From NCBI RefSeq assembly GCF_027244095.1, contig NC_069662.1, positions 12,178,501-12,242,500 on the forward strand: 64,000 nucleotides of DNA. The letters are read 5' to 3'. Shown here in pieces: positions 48,101 to 54,849 of this stretch. A model generated the notes under the pieces. The model was not told the origin of the DNA, did no database searches, and worked only from the letters and a program-made list of their open reading frames with translations. Position 1 is the first letter of the stretch. Every line of letters begins with the position of its first letter. A program made the position numbers and the translations under genes. This DNA comes from Hemicordylus capensis (taxonomy: Eukaryota > Chordata > Lepidosauria > Squamata > Cordylidae).

Positions 48101-49503
48101 GATCACAGCAGCTCTAACCAGCCTATGACTACCACTACTTTTTATACACCACGGCACTTTTCAACAAAAGTTCTCAAAGCACTTTACACAGAAAAATAAA
48201 GAATAAATAAAATGGTTTCCTATCCCCACAGTCTAAAAAGAAACACCGGCAACAGCCACAGGAGGAATGCTATACTGGAGCTGGATATGGCCAGTTGCTC
48301 TCCCCTGCTGAATATAAAGAGAACCACCACTTTAAAAAGGAGCCTCTTTGTTCAGCTATCAGGGGTATCATCCCCTTTTAAATTCCCTTTCTTCCTGCAT
48401 CCCAGTCTCTCTTCCCATCCCCGCCCTTGCTCACACCACTATAGTAAGAGACTCACTTTCTTTCTTGGGCTGGAGTCAGTCACCACTTCAGTCCTGACAC
48501 CCTCTAAAGACAGCAGGATGTTTCTCAGCCTCTCCCGGCCATCATTTCCTGGCGGCCAGTGCTTCCCACACTCCTTGCAGAACATTGCCACAGCTTCTCT
48601 GTCACTGAATACAAAACTAATGCTCTTTAGAGAAGAATCGGGGTGTTCCTTCTGGAAGGCTTCAATTCCAACAGCCATAGCCTCTGCCTGAGTTGTGGAG
48701 ACAGCAAGGCCAGAATAGCAGGACATCACCAAAGACTGGAGACCTCTTTGAGATGCAGCCTCCAGAGCCAGTTTCACTGCACCGGCTGCAAGGTCTACTC
48801 TTGGTGGATGTGAAAGGGAAACGTCCAGATTAAAGTGGGGAGACCCTCGCTGGCTCAGTGCCCTTTGAACAAATACAGCATTTCCTTGGCCCAAGCCGAT
48901 CCTCACGGCGCCGATCCTCATGGTTCCATCCACCCTGAATTTAGAAGGGTCACCTTCCCAAAGAAAGAGATTGTGTCCTTCGCAGAGGTGGAAGAATCCA
49001 GCTGCTCTGTGCTGCGTTTGTGGAAGGGCCACCTGGATGACTCCAACCAGTGATCCCACCAGGATAAGGAGCTTGCTAATGGATTCCTTGGCTCTCACAA
49101 CCACCTGTGGCGAGCCAGAGAAAGAGAGGACTCCCGAGCCCTCTTGGAGTCCCCCAGAAACTTTCACTTCCCAATGGGATGGAGATAGGATCCCCACAAG
49201 CTGATTCCACAGGTTCTGCTCCACTGGGGTGATGAACAAAGTCTCCGTCACATCAGAGGGTTCCTTGGTGTGACTTGCACAACCTTGCCCACAGGGTGTG
49301 TCTGCAGAAGTGTCCTCCAGTTCGCTCTGAGGTGAGCAACTCGGCACTGGAGTTGATGCTTCCCCGATGGGATCCTCCTCCATTTCCCTCTCGCCCATGG
49401 CACCCAAACAGGGTAGGGGATGATTCGGAGCTGCCTCCTCTAAAGCAACCACCATGCCATGGCTGTAATGGGCATCCACAACTAACTTGGCCAGCAAAAA
49501 CAT
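27217..49503 (-). CDS. PARP14-like macro-PARP (mono-ADP-ribosyltransferase), whole gene, 9 coding exons
   Basis: Exons 49503-48457, 46676-46449, 45009-44577, 38505-37142, 33480-32266, 31905-31344, 30754-30618, 28539-28368 and 27491-27217 join in phase to 5,433 nt, 1,810 residues. Order: two degenerate macrodomains (about 90-345 and 350-505), a long array of PARP14-type KH-like repeats (about 570-1540), WWE (about 1545-1612) and a C-terminal PARP domain with H1698, Y1728 and I1792. The H-Y-I triad in place of H-Y-E predicts mono-ADP-ribosylation. Family members are interferon-induced antiviral factors, and an ISRE lies about 2.2 kb upstream. PARP14 in mammals has its macrodomains after the KH-like array, so the order here differs. 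It looks intact. Orthology is uncertain, hence no symbol. Confidence 0.9.
28368..28539 (-). CDS. PARP14-like exon 8 (catalytic His)
   Basis: Encodes VERIQNQYLWISYCCKRTWM and ERILYHGTQPKHWCSIHEIG. The HGT motif holds the NAD-binding His (H1698). Acceptor CCTACATAG; the donor GTAAGA leaves one base, completing Thr with exon 9. Confidence 0.94.
28840..29152 (+). mobile_element. 5S-rRNA/tRNA-like SINE
   Basis: Head GTCTTGTGGTAGCAAAGCAT, TTTGCTAAGCTGGGTCCACC and TGAATGGGAGAC; tail GACTCGGTATAAGGCATCTT. In intron 7 of the PARP14-like gene, opposite in strand to the gene. Confidence 0.75.
29580..30440. repeat. Dispersed repeat tract, one block shared with 50400-50660
   Basis: Segment 29940-30175 (AATAGCTTGCGCAACCCTCC .. 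GTAATTTGGAAAGTGCTCTG) is an inverted copy of 50400-50650. A LINE-type tail (GCCTTGGGATTC..GGGTATAAATTTAACAATAAA) lies at 29860-29930. The family was not identified. It fills most of intron 7. Confidence 0.5.
30618..30754 (-). CDS. PARP14-like exon 7 (PARP domain, N-terminal part)
   Basis: Encodes DKNIVPHWEAMQGSLVKKVE, then YRDVVKKFKQTSTGYKVLK, matching the PARP14 segment LPSHWxxM..VASKFNQT. Acceptor CTTGTTGTAG, donor GTGAGT. Confidence 0.92.
30985..31258. repeat. Dispersed repeat related to 55960-56150
   Basis: Shares, inverted, the block GGGCAAGCTGTGTCCCACAT, then TTCTGAAACAGAAATGGGG with 56030-56080. Probably a DNA-transposon derivative; ends not defined. In intron 6. Confidence 0.4.
31344..31905 (-). 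CDS. PARP14-like exon 6 (KH-like unit and WWE domain)
   Basis: Opens GSADDNWAVIHAVGRESD. The WWE domain begins at VQWRYKTDAGWSTFDM and contains RTWVLWKGQMISVNLLKGEA. WWE folds bind iso-ADP-ribose or related ligands. Acceptor TCTCCAAG; the donor GTGAGG leaves one base, and Asp is completed in exon 7. Confidence 0.92.
32266..33480 (-). CDS. PARP14-like exon 5 (KH-like array, 405 codons)
   Basis: Opens GSTKEDHPVVFYALGRED. Its first ~115 residues resemble the start of exon 6, and the remaining ~290 duplicate the end of exon 4 (VPLSDLQSQFVKAQWGKLFH, SQVTVVGISPHIVNVEECIK). Acceptor CCCCACTAG, donor GTGAGC. Confidence 0.9.
33655..33900 (-). mobile_element. tRNA-derived SINE
   Basis: Minus strand begins GAGCCCCTGGTGGCGCAGTG with a tRNA-like A box, followed by a GTTACAAGTTCGATCC B box. 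The tail includes AGCGGTATATAAATGTAAGT and a (TATTGC)n run. In intron 4 of the PARP14-like gene. A (GA)n run lies at 33579-33602. Confidence 0.75.
34000..35925 (+). mobile_element. LINE, L2/CR1 clade, 5'-truncated
   Basis: Plus-strand reverse transcriptase pieces: KKTVIRPLLKKLSLDPDDLN, FRPVSNLPFLGKVLESIVAS, LLDLSAAFNTIDHDILLGHL, QYADDTWLYLSF (YADD box intact), ANKLKLNPDKTEVLWVG and a C-terminal RAFLIVAPRLWNGLPEELRH. In-frame stops follow FQPG and VIW, and frame changes occur after about 35138, so it is dead. The 3' tail is GCCGCCCTGAGCAG, then GGGTATAAATATTTTAAATA. Antisense in intron 4 of the PARP14-like gene. Confidence 0.85.
36130..36178. repeat. (CA)n microsatellite
   Basis: About 24 uninterrupted CA units followed by short CAGA repeats. 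In intron 4 of the PARP14-like gene. Confidence 0.95.
37142..38505 (-). CDS. PARP14-like exon 4 (KH-like array, 454 codons)
   Basis: One very large exon. It opens EPLGFCYLEDPLFLRYLNED and contains VPLSDLQFQFVKALWGKLFH, NQVTVVGTCPHVTQVEESIK and MPLKKKAFGEYFSGVGAGLL. The last ~300 residues are a clear duplicate of the corresponding part of exon 5. Acceptor CTTTCTTCCAG, donor GTGAGT after CAG. Confidence 0.9.
38690..40085 (+). mobile_element. RTE-BovB LINE, 5'-truncated
   Basis: Encodes RTISLISHASKIMLSIIQQR, CFIDYRKAFDCIDHVKLWNI, GKGIRQGCILSPSLFNLYAE, LHYADETILIAENVDDLQAL (active site YADE, not YADD), GSTINSKGSSSQEIRCRLAL and LSYFRHIMRKLSSLEKSIML. A stop after KIVL and at least two frame changes show it is inactive. 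The tail is GTCGACACTGACTTGACGGC with (TCAA)n. Antisense in intron 3 of the PARP14-like gene. Its 3' end is of the type used by the Sauria-type SINE. Confidence 0.93.
40090..42170. other. Intron 3 sequence without recognised coding parts
   Basis: No exon needed or seen, since the phases of flanking exons join directly. It contains a (GA)n run at 40853-40875 and otherwise unique-looking sequence with short random open frames. Confidence 0.5.
42175..42780. mobile_element. Probable hAT-type MITE, GC-rich
   Basis: Begins CAGGGGCGTAGCCACCG, a common hAT-type terminus, with a GC-rich interior of repeated AACTCCCGAA / TTCGGGAGTT segments in both orientations. The right end is unclear. Confidence 0.4.
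42893..43742. mobile_element. Pogo/Tigger-like or other TA-targeting MITE
   Basis: Starts CAGGTGGCCCTTGT and ends ACAAGGGCCAGCTG, with TA on each side (42891-42892, 43743-43744). No transposase is visible. It carries a second foldback element inside (43095-43476). Confidence 0.75.
43095..43476. mobile_element. GC-rich foldback element nested in the TA-targeting MITE
   Basis: Ends resemble AGGGGTGTGCACGG and GGCCCATCCCT. Long internal arms pair: GGGGGGTAGCTTTAAGAGTG (about 43139) against CACTCTTAAAGCTACCCCCC (about 43375-43394). GC and CpG content are far above the surrounding intron. Confidence 0.6.
44577..45009 (-). CDS. PARP14-like exon 3 (macrodomain 2, second half)
   Basis: Starts AIWEMVWSCLSIFCGSFLES and continues KQEYLLVILKAIDCFLKEVP, macrodomain-like helices without the usual PAxGTG loop. 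It then enters a region with KEYWQSQIAMSLQCYKKEK. Two acceptors three bases apart (AGCAG) are possible, so the start may be 45012. The donor GTGCAG leaves one base that completes Glu with exon 4. Confidence 0.8.
45215..45890. repeat. Tandem duplication of about 90 bp, first unit split by an LTR
   Basis: Unit GCTCCAACGAACCCTAA .. GCCAATACTCCACATAG occurs at about 45215-45295 and again at about 45797-45876, both followed by CTCCCCTGG-like sequence. The LTR is inside the first unit. Confidence 0.8.
45296..45782 (+). mobile_element. Solo retroviral-type LTR (487 bp)
   Basis: TGTTGGAA start and TTCCAACA end, an AATAAA signal (about 45622), and a 5-bp target duplication CATAG on both sides (45291-45295, 45783-45787). 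No internal viral genes: a solo LTR left by recombination. Family not determined. Confidence 0.8.
46449..46676 (-). CDS. PARP14-like exon 2 (macrodomain 2, first half)
   Basis: 76 codons starting TDVAVLPLVLASDGLEWSPS, with PGEVLPVMTSSFPELNCKVL. This matches the macrodomain pattern (TDVIVN.., GxxVxTxxxxLxxxxVxH) with its binding residues replaced. Acceptor TTGTTCCAG, donor GTAGAT. Confidence 0.8.
46950..47655. mobile_element. Two partial foldback MITEs flanking an LTR
   Basis: Copy 1 (46952-47052) begins CAGTGTTCCTTCTAAC and stops at GTCAAC. Copy 2 (47538-47655) begins at ATTCCAGATGTTG and ends GTTAGAGGGAACAC. Same family as 7469-7920 and 62620-62758. Confidence 0.7.
47053..47537 (+). mobile_element. 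Solo retroviral-type LTR (485 bp)
   Basis: TGTTGGAAGT start, CCCAACA end and AATAAA inside. Same family as 45296-45782 and 24388-24812. The flanking five bases differ (TCAAC and ATTCC), so there is no simple target duplication. Confidence 0.78.
48120..48370. mobile_element. Dispersed squamate-type repeat (LINE/SINE tail)
   Basis: Contains CAACAAAAGTTCTCAAAGCA, AATAAAGAATAAATAAAATGG and GGCCAGTTGCTCTCCCCTGC, a pattern I associate with common squamate interspersed repeats. Next to the donor of PARP14-like exon 1. Confidence 0.5.
48457..49503 (-). CDS. PARP14-like exon 1 coding (degenerate macrodomain 1)
   Basis: Residues 1-349. The exon begins at an acceptor (CTACACAG, first base 49522). A TGA lies in frame 15 bases before the ATG at 49503, which fixes the start. 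The second half ends in macrodomain-like VDLAAGAVKLALEAASQRG and AFQKEHPDSSLKSISFVFSD, but the glycine-rich ADP-ribose loops are absent. Residues about 20-90 are acidic and probably disordered. Donor GTGAGT. Confidence 0.85.
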
Positions 49504-49589
49504 CTTTTGGCTTCTTCAAGATCTGTGTAGCTGAGGAGAAGAGAATAACAAGTCAATAGCAATGGTGCAGGAATATTAAGGAACAGTTC

Positions 49590-50035
49590 CTGGGCCCTGG
49601 GTATTTAAGAGAACGTCTCTTCATCACGAACCCCACCGTCCATTAAGATAATCAGGAGAGGTCCATCTGCAGTTGCCACCGGCTCGTCTGGTGGCTACTC
49701 GGGGACAGGCCTTCTCCGCTGCTGCCCCAGAGCTTTGGAACGCGCTCCCTGATGAAATAAAAGCCTCCACATCTCTGGCAACTTTTAAAAAGTCTTTAAA
49801 GACGCACCTGTTCACCCAGGCTTTTAATTAAATATTGTTTTAACATTTTTTAAATGTTGTTTTAAAATTTTAAATTGTTGCAATGTTTTTACTATATCAT
49901 TTATTTTGTTTTAACTACTTTCTGTTGTCATTTATTTTAACTAATGTTTTAACTTTTTGTTTGCTTGCTTGTTGTAAACTGCCCAGAGACATGAGTTTTG
50001 GGCGGTACAGAAATATGTTAGAATAAATAAATAAA
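49590..50035 (+). mobile_element. LINE 3' fragment (L2/CR1 clade)
   Basis: Encodes a C-terminal remnant (AAAPELWNALPDEIK-like, read from CCCAGAGCTTTGGAACGCGC), then an AT-rich 3' region ending TGCCCAGAGACATGAGTTTT and TAGAATAAATAAATAAAT. Lies just upstream of PARP14-like coding exon 1. Confidence 0.7.
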
Positions 50036-50181
50036 TCTATCTTTTGGTTCTCCCACACATGGGGCAAAGGATGTTTGCCTGTCCATTGGCCTATCAGGTG
50101 TGCTAATAATTAGCTGCTGGGTGGACCCGCCTATTACTTCCCCATGCTAAATAAGGCTAACCCGGTCTACATGCTCTATAC

Positions 50182-50319
50182 CAGGCATCCCCAAACTGCG
50201 GCCCTCCAGATGTTGCTGAACTACAACTCCCAGCATCCCTAGACAAAAATTTTTGTGGCTGGGTATGCTGGGAGTTGTAGTTCAGCAACATCTGGAGGGC
50301 CGCAGTTTGAGGATGCCTG
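50182..50319. mobile_element. hAT-type foldback MITE with perfect 8-bp target duplication
   Basis: CAGGCATCC at the left end and GGATGCCTG at the right, with nearly perfect arms. CTCTATAC is duplicated exactly (50174-50181 and 50320-50327). Confidence 0.9.
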
Positions 50320-50399
50320 CTCTATACCTTCCCCTAGGACAGAGCAGAGGACTAGTAAAGATAAAACATGTGCCAACCTAGTGGAAGCACACCTGTTTA

Positions 50400-50660
50400 A
50401 ACTCCCTAAGGCCTTCTGGGTGCTTTCCAAATTACACGCTACAACAGCATCACTACATGTCCGTTAAGTGTGCTTCTGTACTGCCTGTGTTTTGACATCA
50501 CAGTCCCTGCGCTGTTCACTTTTCCAAAGCCTTCCTTCAGATTTTATCCTTGCGTTTTAGTCCTACTACGTTGCATGTGCATCGCCAAAAAAAAAAGTTA
50601 TATTTTCCCGTTGTAGGAGGGTTGCGCAAGCTATTTAAGTTTTCAAAATGATCCCACAAA
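50400..50660. repeat. Dispersed repeat, inverted copy of 29940-30175
   Basis: Shares GTAGGAGGGTTGCGCAAGCT and CATCACTACATGTCCGTTAA blocks with the repeat in intron 7. Upstream of the PARP14-like gene. Confidence 0.6.
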
Positions 50661-50920
50661 GCTGAAGCATGTTATTGCTGAACAGCATGTGTTTCTGGAA
50701 AGTTCCCTGGGGAGATGAGCAAAATCTCCATGGTTAGAAAGAGGGAACTGGGGACTAGAAATTCAACTAGTTTCCTTTCTACAGCCATGGACTGATCTCT
50801 ACCATTTATTCACTTTACTCCACCCCATTTTTTAAGAAGTGAGATTTCCCTCTAGTTGCTCAGGGTAATGTACATGGTTTGCAACTCCACCCATCCTCAC
50901 AACAATGCCATGGGGTTACC

Positions 50921-51178
50921 CCAGGGGTTTCCAGTGTTGGGTCCCCAGATGTTGGACTACAATGCCCATCATCCACAGCCACAATGGTGGTCGGCTATGG
51001 TCACCTTGAAGCCAAGGCCAGAGAGCGTCAGCCCGGCACTGTGCCCTGTGGTTTGCAGGATGGGCCCAATGGAGTTATCTGGGACACCAGAAGAACCACT
51101 CCCCACAAATAAAAGGCTGTGGCTGATGGGTGTTGTCATTCAACAACATCTGAGGACCCAAGGCTGGAAACCCTTGGG
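50921..51178. mobile_element. Foldback MITE with internal sequence
   Basis: Ends CCAGGGGTTTCCAGTGTTGG and CAAGGCTGGAAACCCTTGG pair with each other. The flanks GGGTTACC and GGGTTAGG suggest an 8-bp target duplication. It separates the candidate non-coding exon from the coding part of the PARP14-like gene. Confidence 0.65.
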
Positions 51179-51501
51179 TTAGGCTGTTAGAAGAACACAG
51201 CCTTACTCTACATCTTAGACCTTGGCTTAAAAACAAAAACAAAACCCCACCCCTGTACCTTTAACTGCATCCTAACATATAGTAGGTGTCCACCGCCCCT
51301 GCCTGGATATGAACACAATCATTTCTGGAGGAGAAAAAGCTTTGCTGTTGAAACATCTGTATATGCCTTGCTGCTGTTAGACAAAGCAGGAATCAGAAAA
51401 ATCAGTGGCTTGCAGCGGAACTTGGCAAGAAGTCTTTTACTGAGATGTAAACTTAGCAAGATATTCCCTTTTCAAGGGCTGCTACTTTCCCTCCCACCCA
51501 C

Positions 51502-51650
51502 CTTCTTAGAGGTACCTGCCGTGAATCTCTCCCTCCAGCGCTCCTCTGGTGGTCCAGCCAGCAGCTGCTTGCTTACATCTCCAGAAAGAAAGGGAAGCTG
51601 CCACCTGAGAACAATTAAGCATTAGCCCAGGGTTTCCTTCCTGGGAAAGG
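51502..51650 (-). other. Candidate non-coding first exon of the PARP14-like gene
   Basis: Directly downstream of the ISRE on the minus strand, the sequence runs to possible donors at 51516 (GCAG followed by GTACCT) or 51502 (AAG followed by GTGGGT). The first coding exon needs such an exon because it begins at an acceptor at 49522. Inferred from position and splice signals only. Confidence 0.4.
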
Positions 51651-51668
51651 CACTCTTTTGATCAACAG

Positions 51669-51686
51669 AGTTTCACTTTCACTTTC
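51669..51686 (-). promoter_or_regulatory. ISRE (interferon-stimulated response element)
   Basis: Minus strand reads GAAAGTGAAAGTGAAACT: three GAAA blocks at exact 6-base spacing, matching the ISRE/IRF consensus. A further GAAAGTG (plus strand) follows at 51693-51699. From family knowledge, ISGF3 and IRFs bind such sites, and vertebrate PARP9/14-type genes are interferon-induced. Confidence 0.8.
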
Positions 51687-52259
51687 TGCTGGGAAAGTGT
51701 GTTTCTTGCCAGAAGAAGGCAAGCCCAGAGAAAGCCAGGCCGGCCCTGCACTTGGCGGACTTGGGATACCAGAAAAGGAACCCGATACAACCATTAAAAG
51801 GAAGCCTTCTTCCTTGCCTGCTGCCCGGACACATGCAGTGGCAAAGTGCACATTTCTCCAAACCCGTCAAGCTGCTGAACTCTGCAACTTGGACTCTGGC
51901 TGGCTCAACCACAACTCCCTGGGAAGCAAGGCTGGACATCTTGGCTTCTGTCATTCCCTATGGGCAATCACTTACTGAATGAAAAGAGGGTGAGGGGGCT
52001 ACTTAAAATAATAATGATAAGAGAAGAAGAAGTAGAAGAAGAAGTTGTTACCCTCAAGCAAAGCTGGAGGCAATGGAATGCATTCCAAGGTGGGTCTCCG
52101 CCCCATAGGTCACCTATGCCTTGAACACAATGGCTGACAGAAATTCAGCCAGTGGAGTTTTTGGCATCACTGCGTCTCCATACAGGGAGAAGCTTCCTGT
52201 GTTGACCTTCTCCCCACCATGCCAGTGTTAAAAGCACAAGAGCCCTGCCAGAAGAAAAT

Positions 52260-52478
52260 GTGGGGTGGGGCTGCAGCTCAGCAATCCAGCATCATCTGCT
52301 TTTCATGCAGAAGGCCCCAGGCCAGTCCCTGGCAACCTCTCCAGATAGAGCTGAGCTTGGGAAAGACTCCGGCCTGAAACCCTGGAGAGCTGCTGCTGCT
52401 GCCAATCCGAGTAGACAAAGGCAGGGCTGGATGGACCAAGGGTCTGACTCAGTATAAGGCAGCTTCCTGAATTCCTTT
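52260..52478 (+). mobile_element. 5S-rRNA/tRNA-like SINE lacking the 5S part
   Basis: Begins GGGGTGGGGCTGCAGCTCAG (tRNA-like A-box region), has CATGCAGAAGGCCCCAGG and ends GACTCAGTATAAGGCAGCTT. Confidence 0.7.
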
Positions 52479-52849
52479 GTAAAAGTTGGCAACTTCTAGG
52501 TGAGTGAGTATGAGTGCTTTCTGTCCCATGGTCCTAGACCTCCATCACACCCCATTGTCTCCTTGTCTGTTTCCGCCCCCCTCCTCTTGAAACTCTGACA
52601 CTAACAAACGATTCCCATTTTTGAGAAAAGGGGGAGCTATTTTGCAGCTGGCAGGTTAAGCAGATCATGACTTGGTTTTCAAAATAAATATTAATCACCC
52701 AGGCCAGGATTAGTTTTTATAAACCCAGAACTGGATTTACTTCTTCTGCTCTTAGCACTGAATCATAGACTTCCCTCATAAGGTTTACAGCAGAGCCACA
52801 TCCAGGTTCATGAAAAGGGAGAGGATGAACCAAAGCTAAGGGCAGGGTA

Positions 52850-53078
52850 AAGTAAAGGTAAAGTGTGCCGTTGAGTCAGTGTCAACTCCTGGCGCCCACA
52901 GAGCCCCATGGTTGTCTTTGGAAGAATACAGGAGGGGTTTCCCATCGCCAGCTCCCGCGCAGTCAGAGATGATGCCTTTCAGCATCTTCCTATATCACTG
53001 CTGCCCGATTTAGGTACCAGCAGGGATTCGAACCAGCAACCTCTGGCTTGCTAATCAAGTCATTTCCCCGCTGCATAC
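52850..53078 (-). mobile_element. Sauria-type SINE with BovB-like tail
   Basis: Plus strand shows the inverse: tail AAAGTAAAGGTAAAGTGTGC at the left, CAGGAGTTGACAC in reverse, then the tRNA-like head with GGTTCGAATCCC reversed at about 53025-53040. Confidence 0.85.
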
Positions 53079-53084
53079 CTGAAG

Positions 53085-53780
53085 AAAAGAAAGCTAAAGA
53101 CAGACTTCCTGGAGAGGTTTACCTTGTGCAGCCTGACTGTTGGGTCAGTGAAATAATATCCAAGTGTACACAAACCCAAGTGATTCTATGGGGAGGGAAG
53201 ATGTACCTAGGTTCACAGCCAGACTTCCTCACCAGGTGGGACAGCCATGTTTCCCAGCAAAGCTCCAAAGAAATGAATGGAAAGTTGGTGGTCGCCTCGC
53301 ATCCAGCAGAAACTTCAATGCCCTGCCTTCGGCTGCAACAGAAGGAAGATATTGGAAGATTCATTCCATACTCCAAACATTGCTGTTCATGTGGTGTTAA
53401 GGAAGTGGAGAGCCTTGGCCATGTTCTGCTGTACTGTAATTTCTACGGAGATCTGTGGGCTGCTGCTGCCCTAATCTCCCCTTTAACAAAGGACTTACTG
53501 AGCAGAGTTGATGAGCATATGTCTTGTTTCTATTGTCAGACTGCCAATTCAAAATTACATATAATGTAGCCAAGCTTTGTTCAGCTGCTATCCGTAATCG
53601 ACAAGAAAGTCTGGAATAATGCTTCCGAGTAATTTGAGAACACTGTTAGTACAGTTGAAAAAGTAGTATTATTTGCTATCCACTACGGGTGTGGAGAAAT
53701 GTGTGATGTTTCTGTTGTTTTTGTATATACAATATGGACTTGTCAACAACTGTGATTCATTCAGTCAGTCTGTCTGTCTG
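53085..53780 (+). mobile_element. LINE ORF C-terminal remnant
   Basis: The frame from 53048 to 53569 includes PYSKHCCSCGVKEVESLGHV, then LLYCNFYGDLW, a Cys/His zinc-knuckle-like end typical of LINE polyproteins. AT-rich 3' sequence and a (GTCT)n run follow. The LINE clade was not determined; this is not a host gene. Confidence 0.5.
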
Positions 53781-53792
53781 TCTATTTATCTA

Positions 53793-54840
53793 CAGTGCTG
53801 AGAAAAGGTTTGTGAACCCCGCAAAGATGGTCTGTATGTTAGCACAATTCATGCAAGGAAGCCCTCAAATGTCACAGAGCTGAAACCGTTTTGCGTGGAA
53901 GAATGGGCCAAGATTCCTACAAGAGACTGGTCACCTGATTACCGGACACGTTTGGTTGCCGTTATTGCTGCTCAAGAAGATGCTACCAATTACTGAATGC
54001 AGGGTTCTCATACTTTTCCACGCAAGGATATTTGCTGTTGACTCTTTCTGTTGGGTGAATATTTGAGATATATCCTTTTTTGCCTGAGTTACTTATTCAT
54101 TGGGGTTGCCTCTCTTAGAGACATAGGAAGCTGCCATATACTGAGTCAGACCCTTGGTCTATCTAGCTCAGTATTGTCTTCACAGACTGGCAGCAGCTTC
54201 TCCCAGGTTGCAGGCAGGAATCTCTCCCAGCCCACCGTAAATTTCTTCTGGAAAAGTTTGTATGGTTATGTGTAAAAAGACAAGTGTATCTCTTCTAAAC
54301 AGCAATGGGACAAATTGTGGAAATGGACGTTGGATGTAAACCTCCCCCGCCCCCCGATTACCTAAAGTGCCTTGTAATCCCACCCCCGCCCCCCAATTTA
54401 CAGTACTGCCTGCATATACTATATAAACCTGTGGGTTACCAAATCCTTGTTTGTAAATGTTTGTAGATATATGATGTAGAAACAACCACTTTATATATAA
54501 TTGTGCTTTGGTAACGTACTGTATGCTTTGGTAGTTTGTTGGTTAAAAAAAAAAAAAATTGTCCTATTAAAAAAATGGTGTCCTATCTTAGAGAAGCCAG
54601 GAAGGGAACTTGGAACCATCTGCTCTTCCCAGAGCGGCTCCATCCCCTGAGGGGAATCTCTTCCAGTGCTCACACATCAAGTCTCCCATTCATATGCAAC
54701 CAGGGCAGACCCTGCTTAGCTACCACAAGACCAGCTCTCCTCTTATCAGGGTTTAGCTTAGGATCTAGCCATGTTTTGACTAAGAATTGTGCTAATATAC
54801 AGACCACCCTAGGCAGTTCACACACTTTTGCTCAGCACTG
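53793..54840 (+). mobile_element. Tc1-like element carrying nested insertions
   Basis: Starts CAGTGCTGAGAAAAGGTTTG and ends CACTTTTGCTCAGCACTG, with TA on both sides (53791-53792, 54841-54842). A transposase end remnant reads EEWAKIPTRDWSPDYRTRLV. It contains a SINE (54119-54748), itself interrupted at about 54236-54580. Confidence 0.8.
54119..54748 (-). mobile_element. 5S-rRNA/tRNA-like SINE, interrupted
   Basis: The two halves are 54119-54236 and 54580-54748. The interrupting 340 bp has an AT-rich end and poly-A (54545-54557), resembling a retroposed 3' fragment. Confidence 0.7.
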
Positions 54841-54849
54841 TATCTATCA

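Noticed and set aside
50182-50319. CRISPR-like palindromic repeat
   Set aside because: A single inverted repeat with an 8-bp target duplication in a vertebrate genome; it is a transposon.
53048-53569. 173-codon plus-strand host gene
   Set aside because: The Cys/His end (CCSCGVKEVESLGHVLLYC) is LINE-like, and the start overlaps a SINE.
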